A stretch of 16,549 bases of DNA from Pelagibacteraceae bacterium AG-339-N18 (GTDB lineage: Bacteria; Pseudomonadota; Alphaproteobacteria; Pelagibacterales; Pelagibacteraceae), in the NCBI GenBank assembly GCA_003282055.1, contig QCAD01000016.1:1-16549 (forward strand), given 5' to 3'. Positions 6,152-14,459 of the stretch are shown piece after piece. Numbering within the stretch: the first letter of the stretch is position 1; every line of letters starts with the position of its first letter. The position numbers were made by a program, and so were the translations under genes. The notes under the pieces were generated by a model that was not told where the DNA came from, searched no databases, and was given only the letters and a program-made list of their open reading frames with translations.

Positions 6152-7611
6152 TATAAAATTTTATCTAATACCTTGGCTGATGAAAGTACTCCAGGCACAC
6201 CAGCTCCAGGGTGTGTTCCTGCGCCAACAAAGTAAAGTCCCTTATAAATCTCAGACTTATTATGGAATCTAAAATATGCAGATTGTGAAAACTTTGGTTG
6301 GATTGAAAAACCTGAACCATATTTTGTGTTTAAATCTTTTTCAAAGTAATCAGGGGTTAAATAAAAATCTTCAACAATATTATCTTTAAGATTTGGCATT
6401 AGGTCATTTTGCATTTTATCAATAACTAAATTTTTCATTCTTTCTCCCTCAACAGACCAGTCAATTTTAGATTGATTATTTGGCACAGGGACCAAAACAT
6501 AAAAACAATCATTACCTTCAGGAGCCATAGTTATGTCAGTCGCTGATGGCCTATGAAGATAGTAACTAATATCATCGTTCAATTTTTGATTATTAAAAAT
6601 ATCATCCAGATGTTCTTTGTATTTATTTCCAAACTTAATAGTATGGTGTTCAACATTTTCGTATTTTTTTTTCGTACCAAAGTAATAAACAAACAATCCC
6701 ATCGAATACTCCATCCTGCTTTTTTTCCAGTTAAAAAATAATGAATTATTTGAATCCCCATTTAACATCTTGTCATAAACATCGGGAGGATCAGCATTAC
6801 AAATTACATTGTTAGATTGTATTATTTTTTGATCATCTAGTTGAATACCAGTAATTTTTTTTTTATTCGTAATAATTTTAGTAACTTCATGACCTTTGAT
6901 TATTTTAACCCCAACTTCATTCATTAATTTTTCAAAACCCTTGATAATATTTCCTGTTCCACCCATAGAGTAATGAATGCCCCACTTTTTTTCTAAGTAT
7001 AAGATTAATCCATAAATTGAGGTCGTAGTAAAAGGGTTTCCTCCCACTAACAGAGGATGCATACTAAGCATTCTTCTTAATTTTTCATCTTTAATATATG
7101 ATGAGACTAGAGCATAGACAGATTTATAACTTTTTAGTTTTAACAAAGCTGGCAGCTGTTGCATCATCACAAAAGATTTATCAAAAGGCACATCGGCAAG
7201 TTCTGTAAAACCTTTATCAAAAATTTTTTTTGTAAAATTTACTAATTTTTCATAACCTTCAACATCTTTTTCGTTAATTTCTTTTATTTGTTTTTTCATC
7301 TCCAGCTCATCACCAGAATAATTAAATTTTGATTTATCTTCGAAAATAAATTGATACCAAACTTTTAAAGGGGTTAGTTTTATATAATCTTTGGGATCTT
7401 TTTGAAATAATTCAAACAGTTCATTTATCAAATAGGGTGCAGTTATTACTGTGGGGCCACCATCAAAAATGAAGCCATTTTTTCTAAATACTCTAGCTCT
7501 TCCTCCTAGATCTTCATGTTTCTCTATTAAAGTAACCTCATGTCCTTTATATCGTAAACGAAGTGCAGCAGCTATTCCTCCAAATCCAGAACCTATAACA
7601 ATGGAATTCAT
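6151..7611 (-). CDS. crtI: Phytoene desaturase
   Basis: CrtI-type FAD-dependent desaturase that converts phytoene to lycopene (or a partly desaturated product) at the membrane. The 486-residue length is normal. The N-terminal dinucleotide fold is GSGFGG (residues 7-12) with LIEKHEDLGGRA after it. FDGGPTVITAP follows, as in bacterial CrtI, and the C-terminal FAD motif GLYFVGAGTHPGAGVPG begins at about 458. It starts 40 bp after atpF and ends overlapping crtB by one base. There is no Shine-Dalgarno sequence before the ATG. With crtB it would supply lycopene for beta-carotene and possibly retinal for a rhodopsin; neither the cyclase nor the dioxygenase is in the window. Confidence 0.96.
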   Translation of the reverse strand: MNSIVIGSGFGGIAAALRLRYKGHEVTLIEKHEDLGGRARVFRKNGFIFDGGPTVITAPYLINELFELFQKDPKDYIKLTPLKVWYQFIFEDKSKFNYSGDELEMKKQIKEINEKDVEGYEKLVNFTKKIFDKGFTELADVPFDKSFVMMQQLPALLKLKSYKSVYALVSSYIKDEKLRRMLSMHPLLVGGNPFTTTSIYGLILYLEKKWGIHYSMGGTGNIIKGFEKLMNEVGVKIIKGHEVTKIITNKKKITGIQLDDQKIIQSNNVICNADPPDVYDKMLNGDSNNSLFFNWKKSRMEYSMGLFVYYFGTKKKYENVEHHTIKFGNKYKEHLDDIFNNQKLNDDISYYLHRPSATDITMAPEGNDCFYVLVPVPNNQSKIDWSVEGERMKNLVIDKMQNDLMPNLKDNIVEDFYLTPDYFEKDLNTKYGSGFSIQPKFSQSAYFRFHNKSEIYKGLYFVGAGTHPGAGVPGVLSSAKVLDKIL

Positions 7612-7619
7612 TCTTATAA

Positions 7620-7647
7620 TTTATAGTCTTTTTTGTAAAATTGTAAG
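7620..7647 (-). promoter_or_regulatory. Possible weak promoter for crtIB
   Basis: In the 40-bp gap between atpF and crtI the minus strand reads CTTACA, 16 bases, then TATAAA, ending 8 bases before the crtI ATG. The -35 match is modest and the A+T-rich context makes chance matches likely. No terminator hairpin separates atpF from crtI, so read-through from the ATP synthase operon is also plausible. Confidence 0.25.
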
Positions 7648-7651
7648 GGTA

Positions 7652-8149
7652 TTATGAGTTGATTTTTTTTAACTCTTCTTTTGTTTCATCTAAATTTTTT
7701 TGAAACAAGTTATCTAACTTAGATTTATCAACTGACGTGGTTATTATTTTTTTTGCAGATTCTATTGCAATTTTTACTGAAGTATCTTTTATCTCCTTGA
7801 TTGCGGCATCTTTCATTTGCGTTATTTTACTTTCTACTGCATTTTTTTTGATTTCCGAAGATTTATGAAATTTGTCATTTAGTTCTATAATGAGTTTATC
7901 ACTCTCTTTTTTTGCTTGTTCTAAGATTTCATTGCCTACAGAATAAGCAGAATCAAGTTTTTTTTGTGCATTATACAAAAGTGTTTTTGCCTCAGTTCTA
8001 AGTTTTTCACTTTCATCAACTTCGTTTTTTATATCTGAAATTAATTTATTAAGTATATCATTTATTTTTTGTGGTACCTTGAGGTATACTAGACCTCCAA
8101 AGAAAAGAAAAAAAGAAACAGCTACCCAGAACGTTGAATCAATTACCAT
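7652..8149 (-). CDS. atpF: F0F1 ATP synthase subunit b
   Basis: Peripheral-stalk subunit that connects F0 to F1. It has an N-terminal membrane segment (residues about 5-23, STFWVAVSFFLFFGGLVYL) followed by a long charged amphipathic coiled coil, as expected for the b subunit. The total of 165 residues is typical. The start at 8149 is preferred to 8164 or 8188 because a GGAG sits 9 bases upstream of it. It then overlaps the end of atpF' by 11 bp. It is the last gene of the F0 set; two different b-type genes side by side is the usual alphaproteobacterial arrangement, with b and b' forming a heterodimer. Confidence 0.92.
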   Translation of the reverse strand: MVIDSTFWVAVSFFLFFGGLVYLKVPQKINDILNKLISDIKNEVDESEKLRTEAKTLLYNAQKKLDSAYSVGNEILEQAKKESDKLIIELNDKFHKSSEIKKNAVESKITQMKDAAIKEIKDTSVKIAIESAKKIITTSVDKSKLDNLFQKNLDETKEELKKINS

Positions 8150-8729
8150 AATTTTTATCTCCATTTCTTTTTGATAAATCATCAACAATAGCTGATATGC
8201 TACTATTATTTACTTCAGCACCAATTAATTTTTTAATTAACTCAAAAGTACTTTCGATTGCAATCTTATTAATTTTTTCGGGGGCGCTTTTTTTCAAAAT
8301 TGTAATTTCCTGCTCAGCTTTTTTAATTTCCTCATCAATTTGTTTATCCAAACTCTCTCTTTTAATATTTATTTCTCTAAGAGTATTTTCTCTGGCCTCT
8401 TGATAGATATTTTTTGCTTCCAATTTACTTTTTGCAATTATATCATCGAACTCTTTGAGCTTAGCCTCACTATTTTCTCTCTGTTTCTCTGCTGCCTCAA
8501 TATTATCTTGTATCTGAGATTTTCTTAGCTCTAAGTTTAAACTAATTTTTGGAAGAATAAGTTTTGATAAAACAATATAAAGAATACCAAAAGTAATTGT
8601 TAACCAAAATATTTGTGAAATCCAAAATTCTGGGTTTAATTGAGGCATACCTCCGCTTTCAGCTGCAAAAACTTCTTTGATAAACAAGAGATTGAAAAAT
8701 ATTGACTGAAAATATATTTTTTTAATCAT
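8139..8729 (-). CDS. atpF': F0F1 ATP synthase subunit b'
   Basis: Second peripheral-stalk b-type subunit (also called atpG or atpX in some annotations), pairing with b. With the start at 8729, 4 bp after atpE, it has 196 residues. The conserved GGMPQLNPEFWISQIFWL leads into the membrane helix (about residues 37-60), then a charged coiled coil to the C-terminus (AIVDDLSKRNG). An extra hydrophobic N-terminal stretch ending in FAAESGG precedes this and resembles a signal peptide. An alternative ATG five codons upstream (8744) would overlap atpE. Confidence 0.92.
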   Translation of the reverse strand: MIKKIYFQSIFFNLLFIKEVFAAESGGMPQLNPEFWISQIFWLTITFGILYIVLSKLILPKISLNLELRKSQIQDNIEAAEKQRENSEAKLKEFDDIIAKSKLEAKNIYQEARENTLREINIKRESLDKQIDEEIKKAEQEITILKKSAPEKINKIAIESTFELIKKLIGAEVNNSSISAIVDDLSKRNGDKNYGN

Positions 8730-8733
8730 TAAC

Positions 8734-8961
8734 TTAAAATGCAAAAAGAATGATTAACGCAACTACTAATCCAAATAATCCTGTTGCTTCCGCCAATGCA
8801 AATCCTAAAAGCAAATTTGGAAACTGCTTTTGAGCTGCAGATGGATTTCTCATTGCACCTGACAAATAATTTCCAAAGATTATTCCAATACCAACTCCGG
8901 CACCAGCTAGGGCTATTGCTGCCAAGCCTGCTCCGATCATTTTCGCTGCTTCTAATTCCAT
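8734..8961 (-). CDS. atpE: F0F1 ATP synthase subunit c
   Basis: Proteolipid of the rotating c-ring, 75 residues in two membrane helices. Helix 1 carries the glycine-rich GAGVGIGIIFG (20-30). The polar loop has RNPSA (38-42), and the ion-carrying Glu58 lies in FALAEATGLF of helix 2. The surroundings lack the Gln/Ser-Thr set of sodium-type rings, so proton use is inferred. The strongest ribosome-binding site in the window, AGGAGG, lies 5 bases before its ATG, fitting the need for many c copies per complex. It sits between atpB (18-bp gap) and atpF'. Confidence 0.97.
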   Translation of the reverse strand: MELEAAKMIGAGLAAIALAGAGVGIGIIFGNYLSGAMRNPSAAQKQFPNLLLGFALAEATGLFGLVVALIILFAF

Positions 8962-8979
8962 TATATCCTCCTATGTTAT

Positions 8980-9714
8980 TTAATGGTGTAAGTTTAATGC
9001 ATCGTTTAAATAGATGCAGGTTAAAATTGCAAAAACATATGCTTGAAGAAAAGCAACCAATATCTCCAAACCTGTTAAAGCAACCGAAAAACTCAGTGGA
9101 AGCCATCCACCGACTAATCCAAGACTTATTACAAAGCCTCCGAATACTTTCATCATAGTGTGACCCGCCATCATGTTAGCAAAAAGCCTAACAGATAGAC
9201 TAACAGGTCTACTCAAATATGAGATAATTTCAATAATCACAATTAAGGGCAACAGTACAACAGGAACTCCACTTGGTACAAATAATTTTAGATATCCAAA
9301 TCCATGCTTAATAAATCCAATTACCGTTACTCCTATAAAGATAAAGGCCGCCAACACAAACGTCACAATAATATGACTTGTAACTGTGAAGGTGTAGGGA
9401 ATCATCCCAAACATGTTACAAAAAAGCACGAACATAAATAAAGAGAATATAAATGAAAAATAAGGTTTAGCTTTAGATCCCGCAGTGTCACTTATCATTT
9501 TTGACACAAAAGTATAACTTAATTCTGCTAGTAGCTGAATTTTGCTGGGTAATAGGGAATTTTTTTTTGACCCAAGATTAAATACAATTAAAATAGCTAA
9601 TGAACTTATGATCATAAACAAACTAGCATTTGTAAATGAGATATCAAAAGTACCAACTTTAATTTCAGGACCAATTCTATAAACCTCGAATTGTGTCATT
9701 GGATTTGCAGCCAT
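8980..9714 (-). CDS. atpB: F0F1 ATP synthase subunit a
   Basis: Membrane stator subunit that forms the proton half-channels against the c-ring. At 244 residues it has several hydrophobic helices. The essential arginine is Arg176 in SLSVRLFANMMAGH, and helix 5 has the expected GLEILVAFLQAYVFAIL. The start at 9714 (MAANPMTQFEVY) matches alphaproteobacterial subunit a. The frame is open 33 codons further up to 9813, but that stretch is Cys-rich antisense-like sequence overlapping atpI. The gap to atpI is 14 bp. Confidence 0.96.
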   Translation of the reverse strand: MAANPMTQFEVYRIGPEIKVGTFDISFTNASLFMIISSLAILIVFNLGSKKNSLLPSKIQLLAELSYTFVSKMISDTAGSKAKPYFSFIFSLFMFVLFCNMFGMIPYTFTVTSHIIVTFVLAAFIFIGVTVIGFIKHGFGYLKLFVPSGVPVVLLPLIVIIEIISYLSRPVSLSVRLFANMMAGHTMMKVFGGFVISLGLVGGWLPLSFSVALTGLEILVAFLQAYVFAILTCIYLNDALNLHH

Positions 9715-9728
9715 ATATTTCTTTCGAT

Positions 9729-10001
9729 CTATTTTTGCATTTTTTTTGCAGATTTGATTACATTCATTATCCCAGCAATTACACCTACAAAAAAAAATAT
9801 TAAAATTAACCATGGTTTAGTACCAAAGGTCTTGTCTAAAATAAACCCAATAATTGTCCCTACAGCTACCGCAGCAACCAGCTCAGTGCTAAGTTTGAAA
9901 GCATTACCAATGGGAGAGGGATTATGTCTTTTCTTATTTTCTTTCTCAAAAGCCTTTTTTTTTGCAATTTCTAAGCGAGTTTTAAATGGATCTTTGGACA
10001 T
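9729..10001 (-). CDS. atpI: ATP synthase assembly protein AtpI
   Basis: Small (90-residue) membrane protein that assists c-ring assembly or ion supply and usually heads F0 operons. A charged N-terminus is followed by two membrane helices: LVAAVAVGTIIGFILDKTFGTKPW with the family G...G...D..fgT.PW pattern, then a second helix LILIFFFVGVIAGIMNV. It begins 15 bp after the smc stop on the same strand, with no visible terminator between. The F0 genes may therefore be co-transcribed with smc or use a promoter inside its 3' end. Confidence 0.93.
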   Translation of the reverse strand: MSKDPFKTRLEIAKKKAFEKENKKRHNPSPIGNAFKLSTELVAAVAVGTIIGFILDKTFGTKPWLILIFFFVGVIAGIMNVIKSAKKMQK

Positions 10002-10016
10002 TTGAAATCAGCTTTT

Positions 10017-12413
10017 TTAGGCAACCATACTTTCTGCTTTTTGAAGATCAACAGCTACAAGTTGGCTAATACCCTTCTCTGGCATTGTAACTCCGTATAG
10101 TCTGTTCATTTTAGACATTGTTAAAGCATGGTGGGTAACAATTATAAATTTCGTGTCAGTAATTTTTGTAAGCTCATCAAGCAAATTACAAAATCTTGCG
10201 ACATTCGCATCATCAAGAGGTGCATCTACTTCATCTAATACACAAATTGGAGATGGATTAGTTAAGAAAACAGCAAAAATTAATGAAAGCGCTGTAAGCG
10301 CTTGTTCTCCACCTGATAATAAAGTTATTGATTGGAGACGCTTACCAGGAGGACTCACCAACATTTCTAGTCCTGCCTCCAGTGGATCATCAGCATCTAC
10401 CAATTCAAGTTTAGCGTTTCCACCATTAAAAAGTTTTGTGTAAACCTCGTTAAATTTTCTATCAACTTTATCAAAAGCCTCAATTAATCTCTCCCTTCCT
10501 TTTTGATTAAGCTCATTGATACTTTCTTTTAATTTTACTATTGCTGTAACTAAATCGACCCGATCGCTCTCCATTTTTTTAATTTCAGTTTCATACTTAT
10601 TTGTTTCTTCATCTGCCTTTAAATTCACCGAACCTAGTTTTTCTCTTTCTTGTTTTTTTTTGTCTAGCAAGTCCTCTTGATTCACAGCATCTGGCAATTC
10701 CTCAACTCCAAAAACATTTGAATTTTCTAAAATATTTTCTTCTGATAAATTTAATTCGGAATTAATTCTATCAATTAAATCATTTTTTCTCCTTTTTAGT
10801 CCCTCAACTGTTGCACCCGAACTTGCTTTTCTCTCTCTAATCTGAATTGATTGCTCTTGGATTTCATTCAATTGTAATCTTAAATTTTCTATTTTTTCAT
10901 CTGTTGAATTAATAATTTCTTCATTTTCTTTTTTTTCTTCTTCAGAAATTCTTAACCCTTCAGTTATTTGACCTTTTTTTTCTGCCTGTAATTTTGGTTG
11001 ATTATCTAAATTACTTAATTGATCATTCAATTTACTTCTTCTTTCGGTAAGCTGGTAAACCATTTTTTCGGAATTTAATAACAGGTTTTTCCAACTTTCT
11101 ATCTCTGTATCAATTACTTTAATTCTTTCGTTTCTCTTTACAGACTCTTTTTTTATATTTTCATTTTTACTATAACTCCCAGCATATGCTTCAATTAACA
11201 GTTTACAATTATCAAGTGCTAAAATAGCTTCTTGATTTTTTTGTGAATTAATAAGTTCTTTTACTTTTTCAATTTCGCTTTGCAATTTATCTTTAGAGGT
11301 ATTCAAATCATTATCAGACTGTTTTTCAGTGTCATAATATTTGGAGTCAATTTCTATTAACTCATTTTTTTCTTCTTTTAATCTTTTTTCATTTGAGTTC
11401 GCATCGATTACTATTCCTTTTTCTCTACCGATATCTTCCTCAAATGTTTGAAGTGTTTTTTTTACATTTTCAATTTCATCTTGAATTCTTGTATTTTCTT
11501 CGTCCAGACTTTGTAGCTCAAGATTAAGTCTCTGTATTTTAGATAAGTTTTCAATATTCTTTTCTCTTAATGGTGTGACTTTTTCAGTTTCATTCTTAAT
11601 AAAATTTTCAAGATCTGCGATCTTATTATTAAAGTCTGTAACTTCAGTTTCTGCTTCAATATTAATCTCATTTTCTACTTTTATTTCTTTGTCAATTTCT
11701 AATAATTTTAAATAATATAAGCCTGCCTCTATCTTTTTTATCTCTTCAGACATATTTTTATATCTAGCTGCTTCTTCAGCTTGTTTTTGAAGATTTACAA
11801 GTTGTCTTTCTTGTTGGCGCCTTAATTCATCTGCTCTTTTAAGATTATTTTCTGCAGCGTTTAGTCGTAATTCAGCTTCATGCCTTCTTACATGCAATCC
11901 AGAAATTCCTGCAGCTTCTTCTAAGATTGCCCTTCTATCAGCTGGTTTAGCCGTAACGATTGCACCTATACGACCTTGGCTTATCATAGATGGAGAATGT
12001 GCTCCAGTTGATAGATCTGCAAAAAACATTTGAGCATCACGGGCTCTAACTTCTTTATCATTTATATAAAATTTTGAGCCTTTATCTTTTTCTATTTTTC
12101 TTCTTACGTTTACCTCATCCAATTCTCTATATTGAATTGGCCCCTCATTTTTTTCATTAGTTACCGTAACAGACACCTCTGCAATGTTCTTGGATGCTTT
12201 GTTAGATGTTCCAGAAAATATTACATCCTCCATTCCTGATCCTCGCATACTTTTTGCTGATGTTTCTCCCATGACCCATCTTAAGGACTCAACAATGTTT
12301 GATTTTCCACAACCATTAGGGCCAACTATCCCAGTTAAACCATTTTCAATTAAGAAATTAGTTTTATCAGCGAAAGATTTAAATCCATTCAATTGGATTT
12401 TTTTAAACTCCAT
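10017..12413 (-). CDS. smc: SMC chromosome-organising ATPase (complete copy)
   Basis: Structural maintenance of chromosomes protein that folds and helps segregate the chromosome. The N-terminal head has Walker A GPNGCGKS (31-38) and SQGRIGAIV. The C-terminal head has the ABC signature LSGGEQ (699-704), Walker B CVLDE (724-728) with the D-loop, and a switch histidine in IIVTHH. Between them are Glu/Lys-rich coiled coils at about 170-395 and 460-650. At 798 residues it is far shorter than the usual 1,150 or so. I cannot recognise the globular hinge between the arms, only a short segment (about 400-440, containing ILALDNCKLLIEAYAG) that might replace it. It starts 7 bp after the dsbA-like gene and ends 15 bp before atpI. 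ScpA and ScpB are not in the window. Bases 11289-12413 lie in the inverted repeat. Confidence 0.95.
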   Translation of the reverse strand: MEFKKIQLNGFKSFADKTNFLIENGLTGIVGPNGCGKSNIVESLRWVMGETSAKSMRGSGMEDVIFSGTSNKASKNIAEVSVTVTNEKNEGPIQYRELDEVNVRRKIEKDKGSKFYINDKEVRARDAQMFFADLSTGAHSPSMISQGRIGAIVTAKPADRRAILEEAAGISGLHVRRHEAELRLNAAENNLKRADELRRQQERQLVNLQKQAEEAARYKNMSEEIKKIEAGLYYLKLLEIDKEIKVENEINIEAETEVTDFNNKIADLENFIKNETEKVTPLREKNIENLSKIQRLNLELQSLDEENTRIQDEIENVKKTLQTFEEDIGREKGIVIDANSNEKRLKEEKNELIEIDSKYYDTEKQSDNDLNTSKDKLQSEIEKVKELINSQKNQEAILALDNCKLLIEAYAGSYSKNENIKKESVKRNERIKVIDTEIESWKNLLLNSEKMVYQLTERRSKLNDQLSNLDNQPKLQAEKKGQITEGLRISEEEKKENEEIINSTDEKIENLRLQLNEIQEQSIQIRERKASSGATVEGLKRRKNDLIDRINSELNLSEENILENSNVFGVEELPDAVNQEDLLDKKKQEREKLGSVNLKADEETNKYETEIKKMESDRVDLVTAIVKLKESINELNQKGRERLIEAFDKVDRKFNEVYTKLFNGGNAKLELVDADDPLEAGLEMLVSPPGKRLQSITLLSGGEQALTALSLIFAVFLTNPSPICVLDEVDAPLDDANVARFCNLLDELTKITDTKFIIVTHHALTMSKMNRLYGVTMPEKGISQLVAVDLQKAESMVA

Positions 12414-12420
12414 TAGGAGT

Positions 12421-12996
12421 TTATATCAGTTTTTCCAGCGATTTTTTTAAATTTTTATAATTAAGGGGTTTCTCAAACTTTTTGTTATTAATAATAATCG
12501 TAGGAGTAGCATTAACCTTAAATTTTTTAGTACCTTCGATTCGATCATTTAACACATAATCCTCTATTTTTTTATCATTTATACATTTTTCAAAATCTAA
12601 ATCGAAGCCTTGATTTTTGATGAATGTTTTTAAATTATTATTAATTTCCTCCACATTTTTTCCTCTAACCCATTCTTGTTGATTTGAATAAAGGCTATTT
12701 AAAATTTTTAAACTTTCATCACTTTTACACTGAGAAATTTTTGACGCATTAAAAGCGGCCACATCTAGAGGAAAGTGCCTGAATTCAATTTTGACTAAAC
12801 CAGAATCGATATAATCTTTTTTGAGTTGAGGATATACATTTTTGTGAAAATCTGCGCAGTGACTACATGTTAAAGATTCATAAGCGATTATTGTAATCTT
12901 TGCATCCATATTTCCAGCTATAATTCTTTTTCCTTCAGCATTTAAAATATCTATCGACCCAAAAAATAAGATTAATATTAAAAATATTTTTTTCAT
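12421..12996 (-). CDS. DsbA-like periplasmic thiol-disulfide oxidoreductase (right copy)
   Basis: Identical to the protein at 3554-4129: signal peptide, CSHC redox site at residues 44-47, and cis-Pro165. In this arm the flanking context is native on both sides, with a 4-bp overlap with the DUF721 gene and 7 bp to a complete smc. This is the copy to use when describing the operon. It is probably the same genomic gene as the left copy. Confidence 0.85.
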   Translation of the reverse strand: MKKIFLILILFFGSIDILNAEGKRIIAGNMDAKITIIAYESLTCSHCADFHKNVYPQLKKDYIDSGLVKIEFRHFPLDVAAFNASKISQCKSDESLKILNSLYSNQQEWVRGKNVEEINNNLKTFIKNQGFDLDFEKCINDKKIEDYVLNDRIEGTKKFKVNATPTIIINNKKFEKPLNYKNLKKSLEKLI

Positions 12997-13478
12997 TTTG
13001 TTTTAAACACCTTTGATAATTTTATTAAAGATTTTTTTATTTTTTCATTTTTAACACTATTTATCTTTTTTTGATAATCATGATTCGTCACATTATGAGA
13101 ACTTTCATCATTTTTAGAGGGCTCAATTTTTTCATCATCAAAATTTGTTAGTTTAATTTTTTCAACAACATAATAACCGAATAAATTATTCAATTTTTCT
13201 AATATATCTTTTCTTGAATATTCCAATTCAACTTCATGCCCCCTTTTTACATTGATTAACAAAGTGCCAACACCCAACTTGTTAGAATTTTTAAAAGACT
13301 TTGGGTAGCAAACTTTAAATAAATTTTCTCCAACAATATATTTCCAATTATTGATAGTTTCGGAGTATACGTGCCCTTTCTTGTTGATGACTTTTTTGAT
13401 ATTTTTTGGCAAAGTGTCTTTAAAGGATCTTAATCCTTGAATGCTATTTCTCTGCTTAGTATATTTTTTGAATTGCAT
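12993..13478 (-). CDS. DUF721 / DciA-like helicase-loading protein (right copy)
   Basis: Identical to the protein at 3072-3557 (161 residues, WKYIVGENLF core and Lys-rich tail). It heads a minus-strand run DUF721 > dsbA-like > smc > F0 genes > crtIB in which gaps are at most 40 bp. If transcription continues through, it would be the first gene of a very long operon. Its ATG is base-adjacent to that of the divergent mutY. Confidence 0.75.
   Translation of the reverse strand: MQFKKYTKQRNSIQGLRSFKDTLPKNIKKVINKKGHVYSETINNWKYIVGENLFKVCYPKSFKNSNKLGVGTLLINVKRGHEVELEYSRKDILEKLNNLFGYYVVEKIKLTNFDDEKIEPSKNDESSHNVTNHDYQKKINSVKNEKIKKSLIKLSKVFKTK
13437..13465 (+). promoter_or_regulatory. Candidate sigma70 promoter for mutY-monooxygenase (right copy)
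   Basis: TTGAAT at 13437-13442, a 17-base spacer, and TATATT at 13460-13465, ending 13 bases before the mutY ATG at 13479. It is the mirror of the element at 3085-3113 and lies within the DUF721 coding region. Confidence 0.45.
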
Positions 13479-14459
13479 ATGAAAGATCAAATAATAACAA
13501 AAAAAATTCTTAATTGGTATGATTTAAATAAGAGAACATTACCGTGGCGAAAAAATGTTTCACAATCAAAAAAACATTATTATACATTGGTAAGTGAATT
13601 TATGTTGCAGCAGACACAAGTTGTGACTGTAATTCCTTATTTTAATAGATTTATAAATAAAATTCCAAATCTCAAAAAACTTTCAAAAATGCCAGATAGA
13701 GAATTGATAAAGCTTTGGGAGGGTCTTGGATATTATTCAAGATTAAGAAATTTAAAAAAAACTGCTAAAATCATAATTAGTAAATATCATGGAGAAATTC
13801 CAAATAATTATGAGGATTTAATATCTTTACCTGGTATCGGCAATTACACTGCTAATGCAATTTTAGCAATTGGCTTTAACAAATCTTATATTCCTTTAGA
13901 TGGAAACATTGAAAGAGTTTTAAAAAGATATCTTTATTTAAAAAAAGATAAGGAAATACAAAAAAACAATCTAATAGAAAAAAAATCTGTTTTTGGAATT
14001 TCATCAAGAGCAAGAGACTATGCTCAAGCTTTAATGGAATTAGGAGCAATGATATGCAAACCAAAAAATCCTAAATGTAGTAAGTGTCCTATCTCAAAAA
14101 ATTGCAAATCTTATAAAAAGAAAGATTTTGATTTAGCTAAAATTACAAAAAAGAATAAAGAAAAATATTTTATTCTTAAAGTTTATAAAAAAAATCAAAA
14201 ATACTTGTTAGTAAAAAATACAAGATTTAACTTTCTAAAAAATTTAGCAATTTTTCCGATGGAAGAGCTTTCTAACCCAAAAAATTTTAATGAAAATCTT
14301 AATTTTAAAATGTCAAATATGAATATGAACATAAAAATTGAATATCTCAAAAATGCAAAAAGATTTCCCTCATCTTATTGGTTTGATAAAAGAAAATTAG
14401 ATAATTATATGCTTCCAACATTCACTAAGAAAGTTGTTAAATATTTAGAAAAAAAATAA
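13479..14459 (+). CDS. mutY: MutY adenine DNA glycosylase (right copy)
   Basis: Identical to the protein at 2091-3071, with catalytic Glu40 and Asp141 and the four-cysteine iron-sulfur loop (Cys193, 200, 203, 209). The start at 13479 abuts the DUF721 start at 13478. The stop overlaps the monooxygenase ATG by one base (TAATG). Confidence 0.95.
   Translation: MKDQIITKKILNWYDLNKRTLPWRKNVSQSKKHYYTLVSEFMLQQTQVVTVIPYFNRFINKIPNLKKLSKMPDRELIKLWEGLGYYSRLRNLKKTAKIIISKYHGEIPNNYEDLISLPGIGNYTANAILAIGFNKSYIPLDGNIERVLKRYLYLKKDKEIQKNNLIEKKSVFGISSRARDYAQALMELGAMICKPKNPKCSKCPISKNCKSYKKKDFDLAKITKKNKEKYFILKVYKKNQKYLLVKNTRFNFLKNLAIFPMEELSNPKNFNENLNFKMSNMNMNIKIEYLKNAKRFPSSYWFDKRKLDNYMLPTFTKKVVKYLEKK

Noticed and set aside
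8729..9158. Cys/Ser-rich frames overlapping atpE and atpB on both strands
   Set aside because: They overlap the unmistakable subunit c and the end of subunit a in other frames and have low-complexity composition.
9715..9813. N-terminal extension of AtpB
   Set aside because: The upstream codons are antisense-like, overlap atpI and do not resemble any subunit a; the ATG at 9714 gives the family N-terminus.
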